A stretch of DNA of 64,000 nt. Source: Bacillota bacterium (GTDB taxonomy: Bacteria; Bacillota; Clostridia; Acetivibrionales; DSM-27016). Every line of letters begins with the position of its first letter. Position 1 is the stretch's first letter. Where the stretch lies: NCBI GenBank assembly GCA_023390115.1, contig JAEWDM010000024.1:1-64000 (forward strand). Reading direction: 5' to 3'. The translations under genes were made by a program, and so were the position numbers. Positions 51,904 to 61,389 of the stretch are shown here, in pieces. The notes beneath the pieces are model-generated. The model did no database searches. It had not been told where the DNA came from and saw only the letters and a program-made list of their open reading frames with translations.

Positions 51904-52767
51904 ATGTCTATTCGCAATTCACTAAAGGATTTGGAGGAAGAGACGGTCAGGCAGGGGAAAAAAATATCGCAGATAATCCTTGAGGATCAATCGTCGGAGC
52001 TTGGCGTTCCTTGCTCTGAAGTTTTTTTAAAAATGCTTTATAATTTTAACGTCATGGAGAAGAGCACGGGAGAAGGCTTAGCAAATGAGAGAGCTTGTTC
52101 AGACGGCTTTTGCGGGCCTGACTCACAAAAGCTTAACGACTACCTGCAAAGCGGACACAACATTTGCGGGAATATTTTATCGGGTGCTTTGGTTAAATCT
52201 TTGGCGGTTGCACGATATAATTCATGCATGGGAAGGATTGTTGCCGCGCCTACAGCGGGCTCCTGCGGCATTATTCCGGCCGTGCTGCTGTCTGTTATGG
52301 AGGAGCGGGGCTTGGCGGAGCATGACATTGTGATGAGCCTTTTCAATGCCGGGGGAATAGGCATGGTAATAGCCTCCAGAGCCACTTTGTCGGGGGCTGA
52401 GGGAGGATGCCAGGCGGAGTGCGGAAGCGCGTCTGCAATGGCCGCGTCGGCTGTAGTGGAATTACTGGGAGGGAACTCGTCGCAGTGTATACATGCCTGT
52501 GCAATCGCATTAAAAAATACACTTGGTCTGGTCTGTGACCCTGTAGGAGGGCTTGTACAGGTGCCGTGCATAAAGAGGAATGCAATGGGGGCGGCCAATG
52601 CGCTTGTAGCGGCCCAGCTTGCTCTGGCCGGCATCCGAAGTGCGATACCTGCCGATGAGGTAATTGACGCGATGAAGGCAGTGGGCCAAAAGATGTCCAC
52701 GGATTTCAAGGAGACGGCAAAGGGGGGACTTGCCGACACCCCAACCGGCAGGCGCGGAATAGGATAG
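51904..52767 (+). CDS. sdaAA: L-serine dehydratase, alpha (Fe-S) subunit
   Basis: 287 residues. Family motifs: CSDGFCGPDSQKLNDYLQSG, AAPTAGSCGIIPAVLLSVME, CQAECGSASAMAASAVVELL, and CDPVGGLVQVPCIKRNAMGA with cluster cysteines. ATG ten bases after the beta subunit, ribosome-binding site weak, so coupled. Ends GLADTPTGRRGIG and is followed by a strong shared terminator. Confidence 0.95.
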   Translation: MSIRNSLKDLEEETVRQGKKISQIILEDQSSELGVPCSEVFLKMLYNFNVMEKSTGEGLANERACSDGFCGPDSQKLNDYLQSGHNICGNILSGALVKSLAVARYNSCMGRIVAAPTAGSCGIIPAVLLSVMEERGLAEHDIVMSLFNAGGIGMVIASRATLSGAEGGCQAECGSASAMAASAVVELLGGNSSQCIHACAIALKNTLGLVCDPVGGLVQVPCIKRNAMGAANALVAAQLALAGIRSAIPADEVIDAMKAVGQKMSTDFKETAKGGLADTPTGRRGIG

Positions 52768-52772
52768 GGGAC

Positions 52773-52830
52773 GGGGACATTCCTCAAGCTTAATGTGCAT
52801 TAAGTTCCAGGAATGTCCCCAAATTTTTTT
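52773..52830. terminator. shared terminator between serine dehydratase and yesN-type gene
   Basis: GGGGACATTCCT (52773-52784) pairs with AGGAATGTCCCC (52809-52820), with inner CTTAAT/ATTAAG. T run 52824-52830 on the plus strand; the region also ends the convergent minus-strand operon. Confidence 0.85.
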
Positions 52831-54373
52831 AAGAAGAAAAATTTTGAAGCTGCTTGCATATATTTTTTTTATACTCGGATGGAGTTGCGGCAAAATACTG
52901 TTTAAAATATCTGCTGAAATAATGTTGATTGGAATAGCCTACAAGTTCAGCAATGATTTTAATATCCATTTCAGGATGAGCTTTCATTAAGTTGCCTGCT
53001 TTTTGCATACGAATTTGTATCAAATATTTGATAGGGGGCTGTTTTCCATATTTTTTAAATACTCGTGAAATATACGATAAGCTAAAATGAAAAACTTCTG
53101 ACAGAGATTCCATAGTTATTTCCTGCTGATAGTATTCTTCAATATATTGCTTTATTTGCTGATATACTTCCATGCTGTTGTGACTTTCATACATAGGGTT
53201 TATTACCCATTGCATAACGAGCCCATGCAGCTGACCGTACAGCTGATCATCTGAATGGCATAGAGCGAAAATCGATGAAACAGAAGAATACATCTCGTTT
53301 TGTGTGGCAGAACATGCATTGTGTTTTGATAAAAAGCTAAAGAGCTCTAAAAGGTATTTCGACAAGAAAACCTGTGGGGCTTTTTCGTTCTGCCATTGCT
53401 TAAGCAAGGAGTCCAGATATTTTTCAAGTGCAGAAATATGTCCTGATTTTAATAATATTATTAGTTTTTCAAAGATGCATGAATTCAGCAGAGGAATTGA
53501 GTGGGCAGTGCCAGGCTGTAAAGTCCATTCTTGTGAAAAACAGGGGATCAAGCGGTGGTTAATATCATCGGACAAGGACTGAATAGCTTGACGCAATTGA
53601 ATAAGCGGGATAGTTTCAGGGTACTCGCAAAGGCATACATTAAAAAAGCAATCACATTGTGTTTTATTTAAGTAATCGAACAGGTGGGTTCTCAAATCAG
53701 GATAATTTGTCCGGGTAATCAGCATACGGTAACTAAATTCCTTTATATCTGACAGCCACCAGTCAGTATTCTGAGAGAAGTAATTTGACAGCCAGGAAAA
53801 TAGAGAGGCCGATTTCCAAAAAGTTCTTATTGAATCATATACCATGTGTTCTGCCTGTTTGGTATAGAGGTTGCCTGCTTTAATAAGAAAAACAAAAAAG
53901 TCTCCGGCAGCATCGCTTTCTGTCTGGGCCACATTTCCTGACATAGCCAAATCAATAAATTCTTTTATGACAGAGTGATATCTTTGAGACAGCTTTTGGC
54001 AAAGCTTGTCTGTAATAGAAAACAGCTTATCGTAATTTACCGGTTTTAATAAATAATCTGAAACATTATATTGAATTGCCAGCTGGGCGTATTCAAAATC
54101 TTCATATCCGCTGATAATTACCATTAAAATATCAGGATATTCCTCATGAATTTTGTTTGCCAGCTGTAACCCGTTCATGACAGGCATTTTTACATCGGTA
54201 AATACAATATCCGGAGGGCATTGACGAATAAGCTCAAGAGCATCTTCACCGTTAGCTGCTTGTGAAGATACAGTTAATGGCAGAGGGAGTTCTTTTATTT
54301 TTGTAACTAAATAGTTCAGAATTATTGGTTCATCTTCTACAACCATAACCTTGTATTTTTGCTCTTTATACAT
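52829..54373 (-). CDS. YesN-like response regulator (receiver + AraC HTH)
   Basis: 514 residues. Receiver: VMVVEDEPIILNYL, PDIVFTDVKMPVMNG (acceptor Asp), DYLLKPVNYDKL. A long middle region (about 130-400) has no clear motif. The C-terminal AraC domain shows ITMESLSEVFHFSLSYISRV and AELVGYSNQHYFSRYFKQYF. Follows the kinase by 13 bases. It is the likely activator of the divergent sugar operon at 56356. Confidence 0.93.
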   Translation of the reverse strand: MYKEQKYKVMVVEDEPIILNYLVTKIKELPLPLTVSSQAANGEDALELIRQCPPDIVFTDVKMPVMNGLQLANKIHEEYPDILMVIISGYEDFEYAQLAIQYNVSDYLLKPVNYDKLFSITDKLCQKLSQRYHSVIKEFIDLAMSGNVAQTESDAAGDFFVFLIKAGNLYTKQAEHMVYDSIRTFWKSASLFSWLSNYFSQNTDWWLSDIKEFSYRMLITRTNYPDLRTHLFDYLNKTQCDCFFNVCLCEYPETIPLIQLRQAIQSLSDDINHRLIPCFSQEWTLQPGTAHSIPLLNSCIFEKLIILLKSGHISALEKYLDSLLKQWQNEKAPQVFLSKYLLELFSFLSKHNACSATQNEMYSSVSSIFALCHSDDQLYGQLHGLVMQWVINPMYESHNSMEVYQQIKQYIEEYYQQEITMESLSEVFHFSLSYISRVFKKYGKQPPIKYLIQIRMQKAGNLMKAHPEMDIKIIAELVGYSNQHYFSRYFKQYFAATPSEYKKNICKQLQNFSS

Positions 54374-54386
54374 ATAGCGATCTCCT

Positions 54387-56183
54387 CTATTTATTATTGC
54401 TTGCAGAGTCGGTGGATAATAATCCGCCGATTGTTACTACAGAACCATTCGGAGCATTATTCTCAATTTTAAAAATGGCATTATCCTGATATAAAATCTT
54501 AAGCCGGTAAAATATATTAAGTAAACCTGTTTTTTCGCTCCCTTCCTGAAGGAATTGGAATGACTCCTCTTGTATTTTAATTTTAAGCCATTCTAAAATG
54601 TTCTTATCAAAGCCTACACCATTATCAGTAAACGATATCGTCCAATGAGTATTGTCTATTTTGCCTTTAACAATAATATTCCAAGGCGGTCTTGTATTAA
54701 ACGCATATTTAAAGGAATTTTCAATAATTGGCTGAATAATAAGCTTGGGGACATATATTTTCAGTAAATCCTCGGGAATATCGACAACCACATTAATTTG
54801 ATCCGGATAACGGCAATTCATCAATACTAAATACTGGTTCATATAATCCAGCTCGGCCGACAAAGTAACCGGCTTTGTACTTTCTCTTACAACATAACGC
54901 AGCATTCCGCTCAGACTATCACACATTTTTACAATTTCCGGCTGATGGTTATTGTCCGCCATGATGCTGAGCGCGGTGATTGTGTTGTACAGAAAATGCG
55001 GGTTCATTTGTGCCTGAAGAGCGAGCATTCTTGCTTGGATCTCATGAGACTTAATCATTACTATATCATTAAGAGAATTTTGCAGGCGCTCAACCATTTT
55101 GGAATAGGAATTATATAATAACTCCAGTTCGCTGGACATAGGCTTGTCTTCCTGAAATTGCTGGCTTGAAAGTTCCACTAAATTCAATTGGGTAATGGAA
55201 TCACGGATTTTTTTAATGGGAATTGTAAGCTGACGCGCAATTAAAAAGGTTACCAGCATTGTCAACAGCAGCACTACCAACCCAAGCAGCAAAACCTGAC
55301 TGCGTAATCGAAATATAGGACCTAACAGGCTTTGCTCAGATTCACAGACAATGACTGTCCAATTTGTTTTATCGGATTTTGAATATGACAGTATTTCTTT
55401 TTTGTTTTTAAGAGGCAACGCACCAAAATCCACGTTTTTTTGCTTAATAAGAGCAAGATATTGAAGCGCTGAATCGGATTCGCCGGTGTCCAACGGGTAA
55501 ATCAGCTCCCCCGACTCGTTATATACATAAGCTTTTATGGTTGAGGAGGATGAGAGAGCCTCTAAAACCATATTTTCAAAGGTCTTATAATATTGCTGAA
55601 TCTCTACGATGCTGTTATACGGTGTGTTAAAGACAAAAGATTCGCTAAATGCACGTGAAAGCGAAATTACCTGATACCCGGCATGGTTTAAATGAACCCC
55701 GGAGATGTGCTTTTTCCCCTCCAGGGCAATACACTCTTTAAACCAGGATGACGGATAAAAATCCTTATAATTGTATGTTGTGATATCAAAAATCCTTCCA
55801 TATTGAATTAGTCTGTTATCAGTTCCAAATATGTTGGTTTGATAATTCATAGATGGGTTGGAAAAAAAAAGCAGATTAAATAAGTTGGTACGAAATTGCG
55901 GATTGTTAAATTCACTTGTATAAGAATTAAAAAAGATATCCTTTATTTGCTTGGACGATATAATTCGTTTGGCTTCCTCATCCATTTTATTGATTTCAGA
56001 TTCAATAGAAAGATTGATATTGTACGAAATTGCCTGCAATGATGTCGAGGCCTTTTTCTCTAAAATATCTGCGGTATAAAAATAGAATGTAAGTGATAAA
56101 ACTACAATTGTAATAAGAATAATACTTGCATAGCAGAGAAAAAGCTGTGAGCGGATAGATTTAGGATGCTTCAAAGTTCTCAC
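54387..56183 (-). CDS. YesM-like sensor histidine kinase
   Basis: 598 residues. N-terminal helix (LFLCYASIILITIVVLSLTF), an extracellular Cache-like domain (about 40-290), second helix (LLLGLVVLLLTMLVTFLIA), HAMP, His_kinase domain with LQAQMNPHFLYNTITALS (phospho-acceptor His) and HATPase (NSFKYAFNTRPP, FTDNGVGFD). It is typical of carbohydrate-sensing kinases of gut Clostridia. Divergent from the transporter it probably serves. Confidence 0.93.
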   Translation of the reverse strand: MRTLKHPKSIRSQLFLCYASIILITIVVLSLTFYFYTADILEKKASTSLQAISYNINLSIESEINKMDEEAKRIISSKQIKDIFFNSYTSEFNNPQFRTNLFNLLFFSNPSMNYQTNIFGTDNRLIQYGRIFDITTYNYKDFYPSSWFKECIALEGKKHISGVHLNHAGYQVISLSRAFSESFVFNTPYNSIVEIQQYYKTFENMVLEALSSSSTIKAYVYNESGELIYPLDTGESDSALQYLALIKQKNVDFGALPLKNKKEILSYSKSDKTNWTVIVCESEQSLLGPIFRLRSQVLLLGLVVLLLTMLVTFLIARQLTIPIKKIRDSITQLNLVELSSQQFQEDKPMSSELELLYNSYSKMVERLQNSLNDIVMIKSHEIQARMLALQAQMNPHFLYNTITALSIMADNNHQPEIVKMCDSLSGMLRYVVRESTKPVTLSAELDYMNQYLVLMNCRYPDQINVVVDIPEDLLKIYVPKLIIQPIIENSFKYAFNTRPPWNIIVKGKIDNTHWTISFTDNGVGFDKNILEWLKIKIQEESFQFLQEGSEKTGLLNIFYRLKILYQDNAIFKIENNAPNGSVVTIGGLLSTDSASNNK

Positions 56184-56355
56184 TTCCTTTTTAAGCTTTT
56201 AATTAGTTTTTTAGTATAGCATTATTTTTGAGATTTAGCAACTGTTCAGTTTTCTACACCAAAATGAGAGTGAAATATGTATTTAGTTTTCATTTTAAGT
56301 TTGATATGCTAAATGCAAATAGAAAGACTAAATTAATAATTGGAGGGCGTTATTA
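56184..56355. promoter_or_regulatory. divergent control region of the sugar operon
   Basis: AAAATGA (56261-56267) and TCATTTT (56290-56296) form an inverted repeat with a 22-base gap. A TATGCTAAAT stretch follows at about 56309-56318, but no good -35 is found. This weak promoter is compatible with activation by the YesN-type regulator. Confidence 0.5.
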
Positions 56356-57663
56356 ATGAAAACAAGAAAAGCCATTTGTGCGGTATTGGGAATTCTCCTG
56401 GCAGCTACGGCTCTTTCGTCCTGCGCTTCTTTTGGCAAGAGCGAGGATCCCGGCGGAAGCGTTAAGAAGAAAAATGTTACATTGACCTATGCGGCATCTA
56501 GGTCATGGGTAAATCGTAACAGTACGGTTGACGAAGAATTAAATCGTAAATTTACTGACAAAACAGGAATACAAGTTGATTTTCAGATTAGCCCGGATGA
56601 CCAGTACACCAGTGTTATGCAGACAAAATTAAACTCAGGAGAGGTATCGGATATTTTTATGGCTACTTCCGGAGTATCGGCACAGGTATTTAAGCCGGAG
56701 AAGTACTTCGCGGATCTTTCAAATGAAGAATGGGTTGACCGTTATGCCGATTATGCAAAAAAAATAACCAAAATAAATGATAAGACAATGGGCTTCATGA
56801 CATGGTGCATAGACGGATATGCCATTTTGTATAATCCGGAAATTTATGCAAAATACAATCTTTCAGTACCGAAAAATTATCAGGAATTTGACAGTGTTTG
56901 CAAAACGCTTCAGGATAATGGCATTACTCCAGTGTATAACACAGGGAAAGAGCTATGGCATTGGGGAGCTTGGCTGAGCCAGGGCGGACCGTTGGCTTGT
57001 AAAAATTACAAAGGGGATTTGTATGCTGATTTAAATAGCAATAAAGTAAAATTAGCAGATATTCCTGAACTGTCTGAATACCTGTCTGATTTGAAAAAAG
57101 CATATAGCTCCGAATATTTAGGAAAAAACAGTTTCTCTAATTCATGGGATTCTGCTTATGAGGCAATGGCAGGCGGGAAGTGTGCCGGGATACTTACATA
57201 TGAATCCTGGCAGACTGAGCTGGCAGAAAAATATCCGGATAGCGGTGCGGAAAATTGGGAAATGTATCCTGTCCCATTTGCAGGAAACGATATGTATTCT
57301 CCAAGTGCCAGTGCTATTATGCGAGTCGCCTATAAAGATTCCGAATACTTGAATGAAGTAAAACAGTTCTTTAGCTTTCTGGCAGAACCGGAAAATTTAA
57401 AGCTTTATTATGATAATAACCCGGCGTTACGGCCTAATCCTTCGTTTACAGGAATCAAAGCAGAGCCCACCAAGGGCGGAGAGACCTTCATTGCCAATGC
57501 TACCGGCGGAAAAGGAGAAGATCTCAGCTCTTCTATTCTGTACTGGAGTGACCAGATTGTAGGACCGAGTATTCAAGACGTTTTAATGGGTACTAAAACA
57601 CCTAAGGAAGCTTTGCAGGATATAGACAATTACCGTCAAAAAATGTTTGATGCAATGAAATAA
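56356..57663 (+). CDS. sugar ABC transporter substrate-binding lipoprotein
   Basis: 435 residues. Signal peptide with lipobox LLAATALSSC, then the family-1 solute-binding fold (KFTDKTGIQVDFQISPDDQY, DIFMATSGVSAQ, PVYNTGKELWHWG). It is anchored outside and delivers carbohydrate to the two permeases that follow. RBS TTGGAGGG. The ligand is probably an alpha-galactoside, given the GH36 gene in the operon. Confidence 0.93.
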   Translation: MKTRKAICAVLGILLAATALSSCASFGKSEDPGGSVKKKNVTLTYAASRSWVNRNSTVDEELNRKFTDKTGIQVDFQISPDDQYTSVMQTKLNSGEVSDIFMATSGVSAQVFKPEKYFADLSNEEWVDRYADYAKKITKINDKTMGFMTWCIDGYAILYNPEIYAKYNLSVPKNYQEFDSVCKTLQDNGITPVYNTGKELWHWGAWLSQGGPLACKNYKGDLYADLNSNKVKLADIPELSEYLSDLKKAYSSEYLGKNSFSNSWDSAYEAMAGGKCAGILTYESWQTELAEKYPDSGAENWEMYPVPFAGNDMYSPSASAIMRVAYKDSEYLNEVKQFFSFLAEPENLKLYYDNNPALRPNPSFTGIKAEPTKGGETFIANATGGKGEDLSSSILYWSDQIVGPSIQDVLMGTKTPKEALQDIDNYRQKMFDAMK

Positions 57664-57670
57664 ATAAAAT

Positions 57671-57703
57671 AGTACTGCCGGACATATTTGAGCCGGCAGT
57701 ACT
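57671..57703 (+). terminator. intercistronic hairpin after the binding-protein gene
   Basis: AGTACTGCCGG (57671-57681) pairs perfectly with CCGGCAGTACT (57693-57703). No T run follows, so it probably protects or partly terminates the mRNA, giving extra binding protein relative to permease, as usual for such operons. Confidence 0.65.
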
Positions 57704-57724
57704 AAATAAAGGAGAAAGGGCTAT

Positions 57725-58600
57725 ATGAATTACAACAAGATATATGCCAAATGGTTTTGGATCCCGGCTTTCACAGTGTTTTTTATCCTTTTTCTGCTGC
57801 CCAGTATCTTGGGTATATTTTTTTCTTTGACAAATTGGAACTCAATGAGTGATACATTGAAATGGGTTGGTTTCAGCAACTACAAGAAGATATTTGAAAG
57901 TACATCATCACTCCGGCCTTTATTCAATACATTCTTTTTTGCATTCATGACTTCAATATTAAAGGGCGGATTCGGGCTGTTACTGGCGTTGGCTTTAAAC
58001 CGCAGATTGTTTGGGCGCAATGCTCTGCGTGCTTTATTTTTTCTTCCGATAGTGCTTTCTAATGTTGTTGTAGGACTTGTATTTCAGCAGATGTATCATC
58101 CGGATACCGGTATAATTAATCAGTTTTTCAGGTTAATGGGAATGGGATCGTTTGCACATGGCTGGATTATAGAGCCGGGACTGGTAATGTGGTCCTGCGT
58201 TGCGGTAGAGGTCTGGAAGGCGGCCGGCTTTAATATGGTAATATTTCTAGCTGGACTCCAATCTGTACCAAGTGATTTGTATGAGGCCTGTGATATCGAC
58301 GGCGGAAATGCATGGCAAAAGTTTGTCAAAGTGACAATACCATTTATTATGCCTTCTGTTGTTATTAATATGTTATTGAACGTTATCTCCGGGCTGAAGG
58401 TCTTTGATGTTATCTTCACCTTAACAAACGGAGGACCGGGAAAGATGTCAGAGGTGGTGGAAATTACGATATTAAACGAGTTTTCCATAGGCAACTATGG
58501 ATATGGTACGGCGTACAGCACATTAATGTTTTTTATTTTGATTCTTATTTCAATCAGTGTGATTAAGCGGTTTGCATCGGAAGGAGGGGATGTGGAATGA
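57725..58600 (+). CDS. sugar ABC transporter permease (MalF/UgpA-type)
   Basis: 291 residues, six membrane helices (PAFTVFFILFLLPSILGIFF and on). The EAA loop that contacts the ATPase is EACDIDGGNAWQKFVKVTIP. No ATPase gene is in this operon; such transporters usually share a distant MsiK-like ATPase. Overlaps the next permease by four bases. Confidence 0.93.
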   Translation: MNYNKIYAKWFWIPAFTVFFILFLLPSILGIFFSLTNWNSMSDTLKWVGFSNYKKIFESTSSLRPLFNTFFFAFMTSILKGGFGLLLALALNRRLFGRNALRALFFLPIVLSNVVVGLVFQQMYHPDTGIINQFFRLMGMGSFAHGWIIEPGLVMWSCVAVEVWKAAGFNMVIFLAGLQSVPSDLYEACDIDGGNAWQKFVKVTIPFIMPSVVINMLLNVISGLKVFDVIFTLTNGGPGKMSEVVEITILNEFSIGNYGYGTAYSTLMFFILILISISVIKRFASEGGDVE

Positions 58601-59421
58601 TGAAGGGGAAAAAAGTTGCTGATTGGGGTTTATCAATATTATTGTGGATCTTAGTCTTAGTAGTTGTAGTGCCTTTGACGATGATTATATTTAATTCGGT
58701 TAAAAGTGTTAACGAATCGGCAGTAATGAGCCTGAAGCTTCCGACGTCTTTACACCTTGAAAATTTCATACAGGTTTTATCAGATAAGAAGCTGTTCCGC
58801 TCCTTCTTTAACAGCGTATTCCTAAGCGTGATGTCTACCGGATTAGCTGTACTGCTTTCATCCTTAGCTGCATTTGCACTTTCCAGAAACCGTACAAGAG
58901 GCAACCGTTTTATTTATATTGTTTTTCTAATCGGTCTTATGGCTCCTGTTAACTATATCATGACAGTAAATGTTTTAAAGTTTTTTGGTATTATTAATAA
59001 ATATTCAGGTGCAATTTTATTATATACCGCACAGTTTATTCCGTTTACAGTATTCATTTATTACGGGTTTATATCGCAGATTTCCAAATCATTGGATGAG
59101 GCTGCTTTGATTGACGGCTGCAAAAGCTTTCAGATGTTTTTTAATATTATTTTCCCACTGTTAAAGCCGGTAACAACTACAGCTGTGGTATTAAATATTT
59201 TGAACTGCTGGAATGATTTTATTATTCCGTTATATTTTTTGAATTCCACTCAGAAATGGGGAATGGTTATGATGATGTATAACTATTTCAGCAAATATGT
59301 AAGCTCTTGGAATCTGGTATGTGCGGCAATGTTAATAAATGTACTTCCTATTGTCATTATTTACGTGCTGTGTCAGAAATATTTTGTGTCCGGGATGACC
59401 GCTGGTGCGGTGAAGGGCTAA
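58597..59421 (+). CDS. sugar ABC transporter permease (MalG/UgpE-type)
   Basis: 274 residues, six membrane helices (WGLSILLWILVLVVVVPLTM and on) and the EAA loop EAALIDGCKSFQMFFNIIFP. It starts within the first permease (ATGA overlap), so it forms the heterodimer with it. Confidence 0.93.
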   Translation: MMKGKKVADWGLSILLWILVLVVVVPLTMIIFNSVKSVNESAVMSLKLPTSLHLENFIQVLSDKKLFRSFFNSVFLSVMSTGLAVLLSSLAAFALSRNRTRGNRFIYIVFLIGLMAPVNYIMTVNVLKFFGIINKYSGAILLYTAQFIPFTVFIYYGFISQISKSLDEAALIDGCKSFQMFFNIIFPLLKPVTTTAVVLNILNCWNDFIIPLYFLNSTQKWGMVMMMYNYFSKYVSSWNLVCAAMLINVLPIVIIYVLCQKYFVSGMTAGAVKG

Positions 59422-59442
59422 AAACTACTTAAGGAGGAACCT

Positions 59443-61347
59443 ATGAAATTATTTTATATTATAAATGTGAATGGTAATGAATATAGAGGAACCGCAGAGC
59501 AAGCTCTGCAGGAAAAGCGCTCTTCTCTTTTGTATTCTGAATATAATGCCGCTTTGGAAGATGATATTTTTGCTGTTATATGCGAGGAAAAGGATGAGGA
59601 AATCCAAACAGTCAAGTGCTGGATTGAACTTCGCAATTGTTCCCCGAAAGCAGTGCGGGTAAGCAAGTTAAGCATTGGATTTTGCGCAGAGCCCATGAAG
59701 GGTACGCTTCATTATTTCGGTTCGAACTGGGGAAAGGAGTTTATTCCCTATGACATACCAATTCCGGAGCTGTTTGGGATGGGGACACTGGATGGACGGT
59801 CTTCTTATGAGTATTCCCCATGGATAGGTCTGGAGAGCGATAAAGGCAATTACAGTCTTGCTCTTGCATGGTCAGGAAACTGGAACTGTGAAATCAAAAA
59901 TACCGGCGGTGTTTTTGAAGCGGCTGCCGGAATACATGAGGGGGGCTTCTTCAGTGATGTTGAAGCACAGGATAAGCTCTTGGGAGCAGCGGTATACTTG
60001 TCTTATTCCGGTAATAGTTTAGATGAGGCAAGCCGCTTTACAAGAAGATATTTTATTAAGCACAGCAGCATCATAGATGCCGAAAAAATCGACACGCTGC
60101 CTGTTACGTACAATACCTGGTGGTGCTATGAGGATCGCTTTATTAATGAAGATGTCTGTGTTGAAAATGCACGCTTTGCCGCCGAAGCAGGTATTACAAA
60201 TTTTGTACTGGATGCAGGCTGGTTTGGCATACCGGATGCAGAAATCAACTGGTTTGGCAAACGCGGCGACTGGGAGGTTGAAAACAGGGTTGATTTCCCG
60301 TCAGGCTTAGCCAATCTGGGAAGGGCTGTATCCGCTGAAGGAATTCCTTTTGGAATATGGTGCGAGATTGAAGGCATCGGAGCGATTGCAAATCTGCATA
60401 AGACCCATCCCGAATTTGTTGCGCTCAGGAACGGAAAGCCTATAGGCCATTTATGCATGGCAAACCCGGAAACACGCAAATGGGCAATGGGGGTAATTGA
60501 CCGTTTAGTTACCGTATACCAGGCAAGATGGATTAAATTTGATTTTAACGTATCGCCCAAGCTTGGCTGCAATTCACTTTCTCACGGGCATGGGGAGGGC
60601 GATGGATTGTACTGGCATTATCAGGGATATTATCAATTTTTAAAAGAAGTCCATGAGAAATATCCTTGCCTTACAATTGAAAATTGCGGCGGCGGCGGAC
60701 TGAGAAATGATCTCGGAATTTTGTCGCGTGCCCATTGTGCCTATATGTCGGATCATGATTATGTAGATAATCATTTTCAGTGCCTCTGGGGCGCGGCATC
60801 CTATATTCATCCGGCTCTTTGCTATCAATTTACACAGTCGGAATGTATCAGTGATCATAATGGAATTTTTAATCCTATTACAGGAGACCTTGCGCCTGCG
60901 AAGCTTGATTTTTATATCCGGGCAAGCCTGCTGTCATCCTGCGGCTTTTCATACCGGTTCAAAAACTGGAAGCCTGAGTGGCTAAAGCGACTGAAGCATC
61001 ATATTGAGCTTTTTAAGTACTTTTCCAAAAAATACATTCTCATGGGGGATATGTTCAGGCTTACGGGACAGGCACTGAGAGGCGGAAAAGGTGACCGCTG
61101 GCAGGCATATCAGTATATGGCGCAGGATAATACCGCATATGCCTTTGTCTTCCGCTTAAAGGGCGGTGAGCCGGAACGGACGATTTACCTGCAGGGACTG
61201 GACAACGACTCTGTTTATGATATTACCTTTGCAGACTGCGAGCACCGGATCACGCGCAGCGGGAAATCCTTTATGGAGGATGGAATTACTTTTACAGATC
61301 TGCCTGAGGAAGGTTCGGAAATTATGAAAATTAAGCCGGGAATATAA
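59443..61347 (+). CDS. GH36-family alpha-galactosidase-like hydrolase
   Basis: 634 residues, shorter than the usual 700-730. N-terminal beta-sandwich, then the TIM barrel: TYNTWWCYEDRFINED, FVLDAGWFG, ARWIKFDFNVSPKL (nucleophile Asp), and AHCAYMSDHDYVDN (acid/base Asp). No signal peptide, so it acts in the cytosol on imported oligosaccharides. RBS AAGGAGG. The loop KFDFNV differs from the common KWDMNR, so specificity may differ from raffinose-type galactosidases. Confidence 0.87.
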   Translation: MKLFYIINVNGNEYRGTAEQALQEKRSSLLYSEYNAALEDDIFAVICEEKDEEIQTVKCWIELRNCSPKAVRVSKLSIGFCAEPMKGTLHYFGSNWGKEFIPYDIPIPELFGMGTLDGRSSYEYSPWIGLESDKGNYSLALAWSGNWNCEIKNTGGVFEAAAGIHEGGFFSDVEAQDKLLGAAVYLSYSGNSLDEASRFTRRYFIKHSSIIDAEKIDTLPVTYNTWWCYEDRFINEDVCVENARFAAEAGITNFVLDAGWFGIPDAEINWFGKRGDWEVENRVDFPSGLANLGRAVSAEGIPFGIWCEIEGIGAIANLHKTHPEFVALRNGKPIGHLCMANPETRKWAMGVIDRLVTVYQARWIKFDFNVSPKLGCNSLSHGHGEGDGLYWHYQGYYQFLKEVHEKYPCLTIENCGGGGLRNDLGILSRAHCAYMSDHDYVDNHFQCLWGAASYIHPALCYQFTQSECISDHNGIFNPITGDLAPAKLDFYIRASLLSSCGFSYRFKNWKPEWLKRLKHHIELFKYFSKKYILMGDMFRLTGQALRGGKGDRWQAYQYMAQDNTAYAFVFRLKGGEPERTIYLQGLDNDSVYDITFADCEHRITRSGKSFMEDGITFTDLPEEGSEIMKIKPGI

Positions 61348-61389
61348 GAAGGCTTAATAACGCAGTTAACGAAAAAAGGAGAAATACTC

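Noticed and set aside
36666..52767. Complete anaerobic uric-acid cluster
   Set aside because: YgeY-like, hydantoinase and PLP-lyase genes are suggestive, but no xanthine dehydrogenase, SsnA, YgfK or carbamoyltransferase is present in the window.
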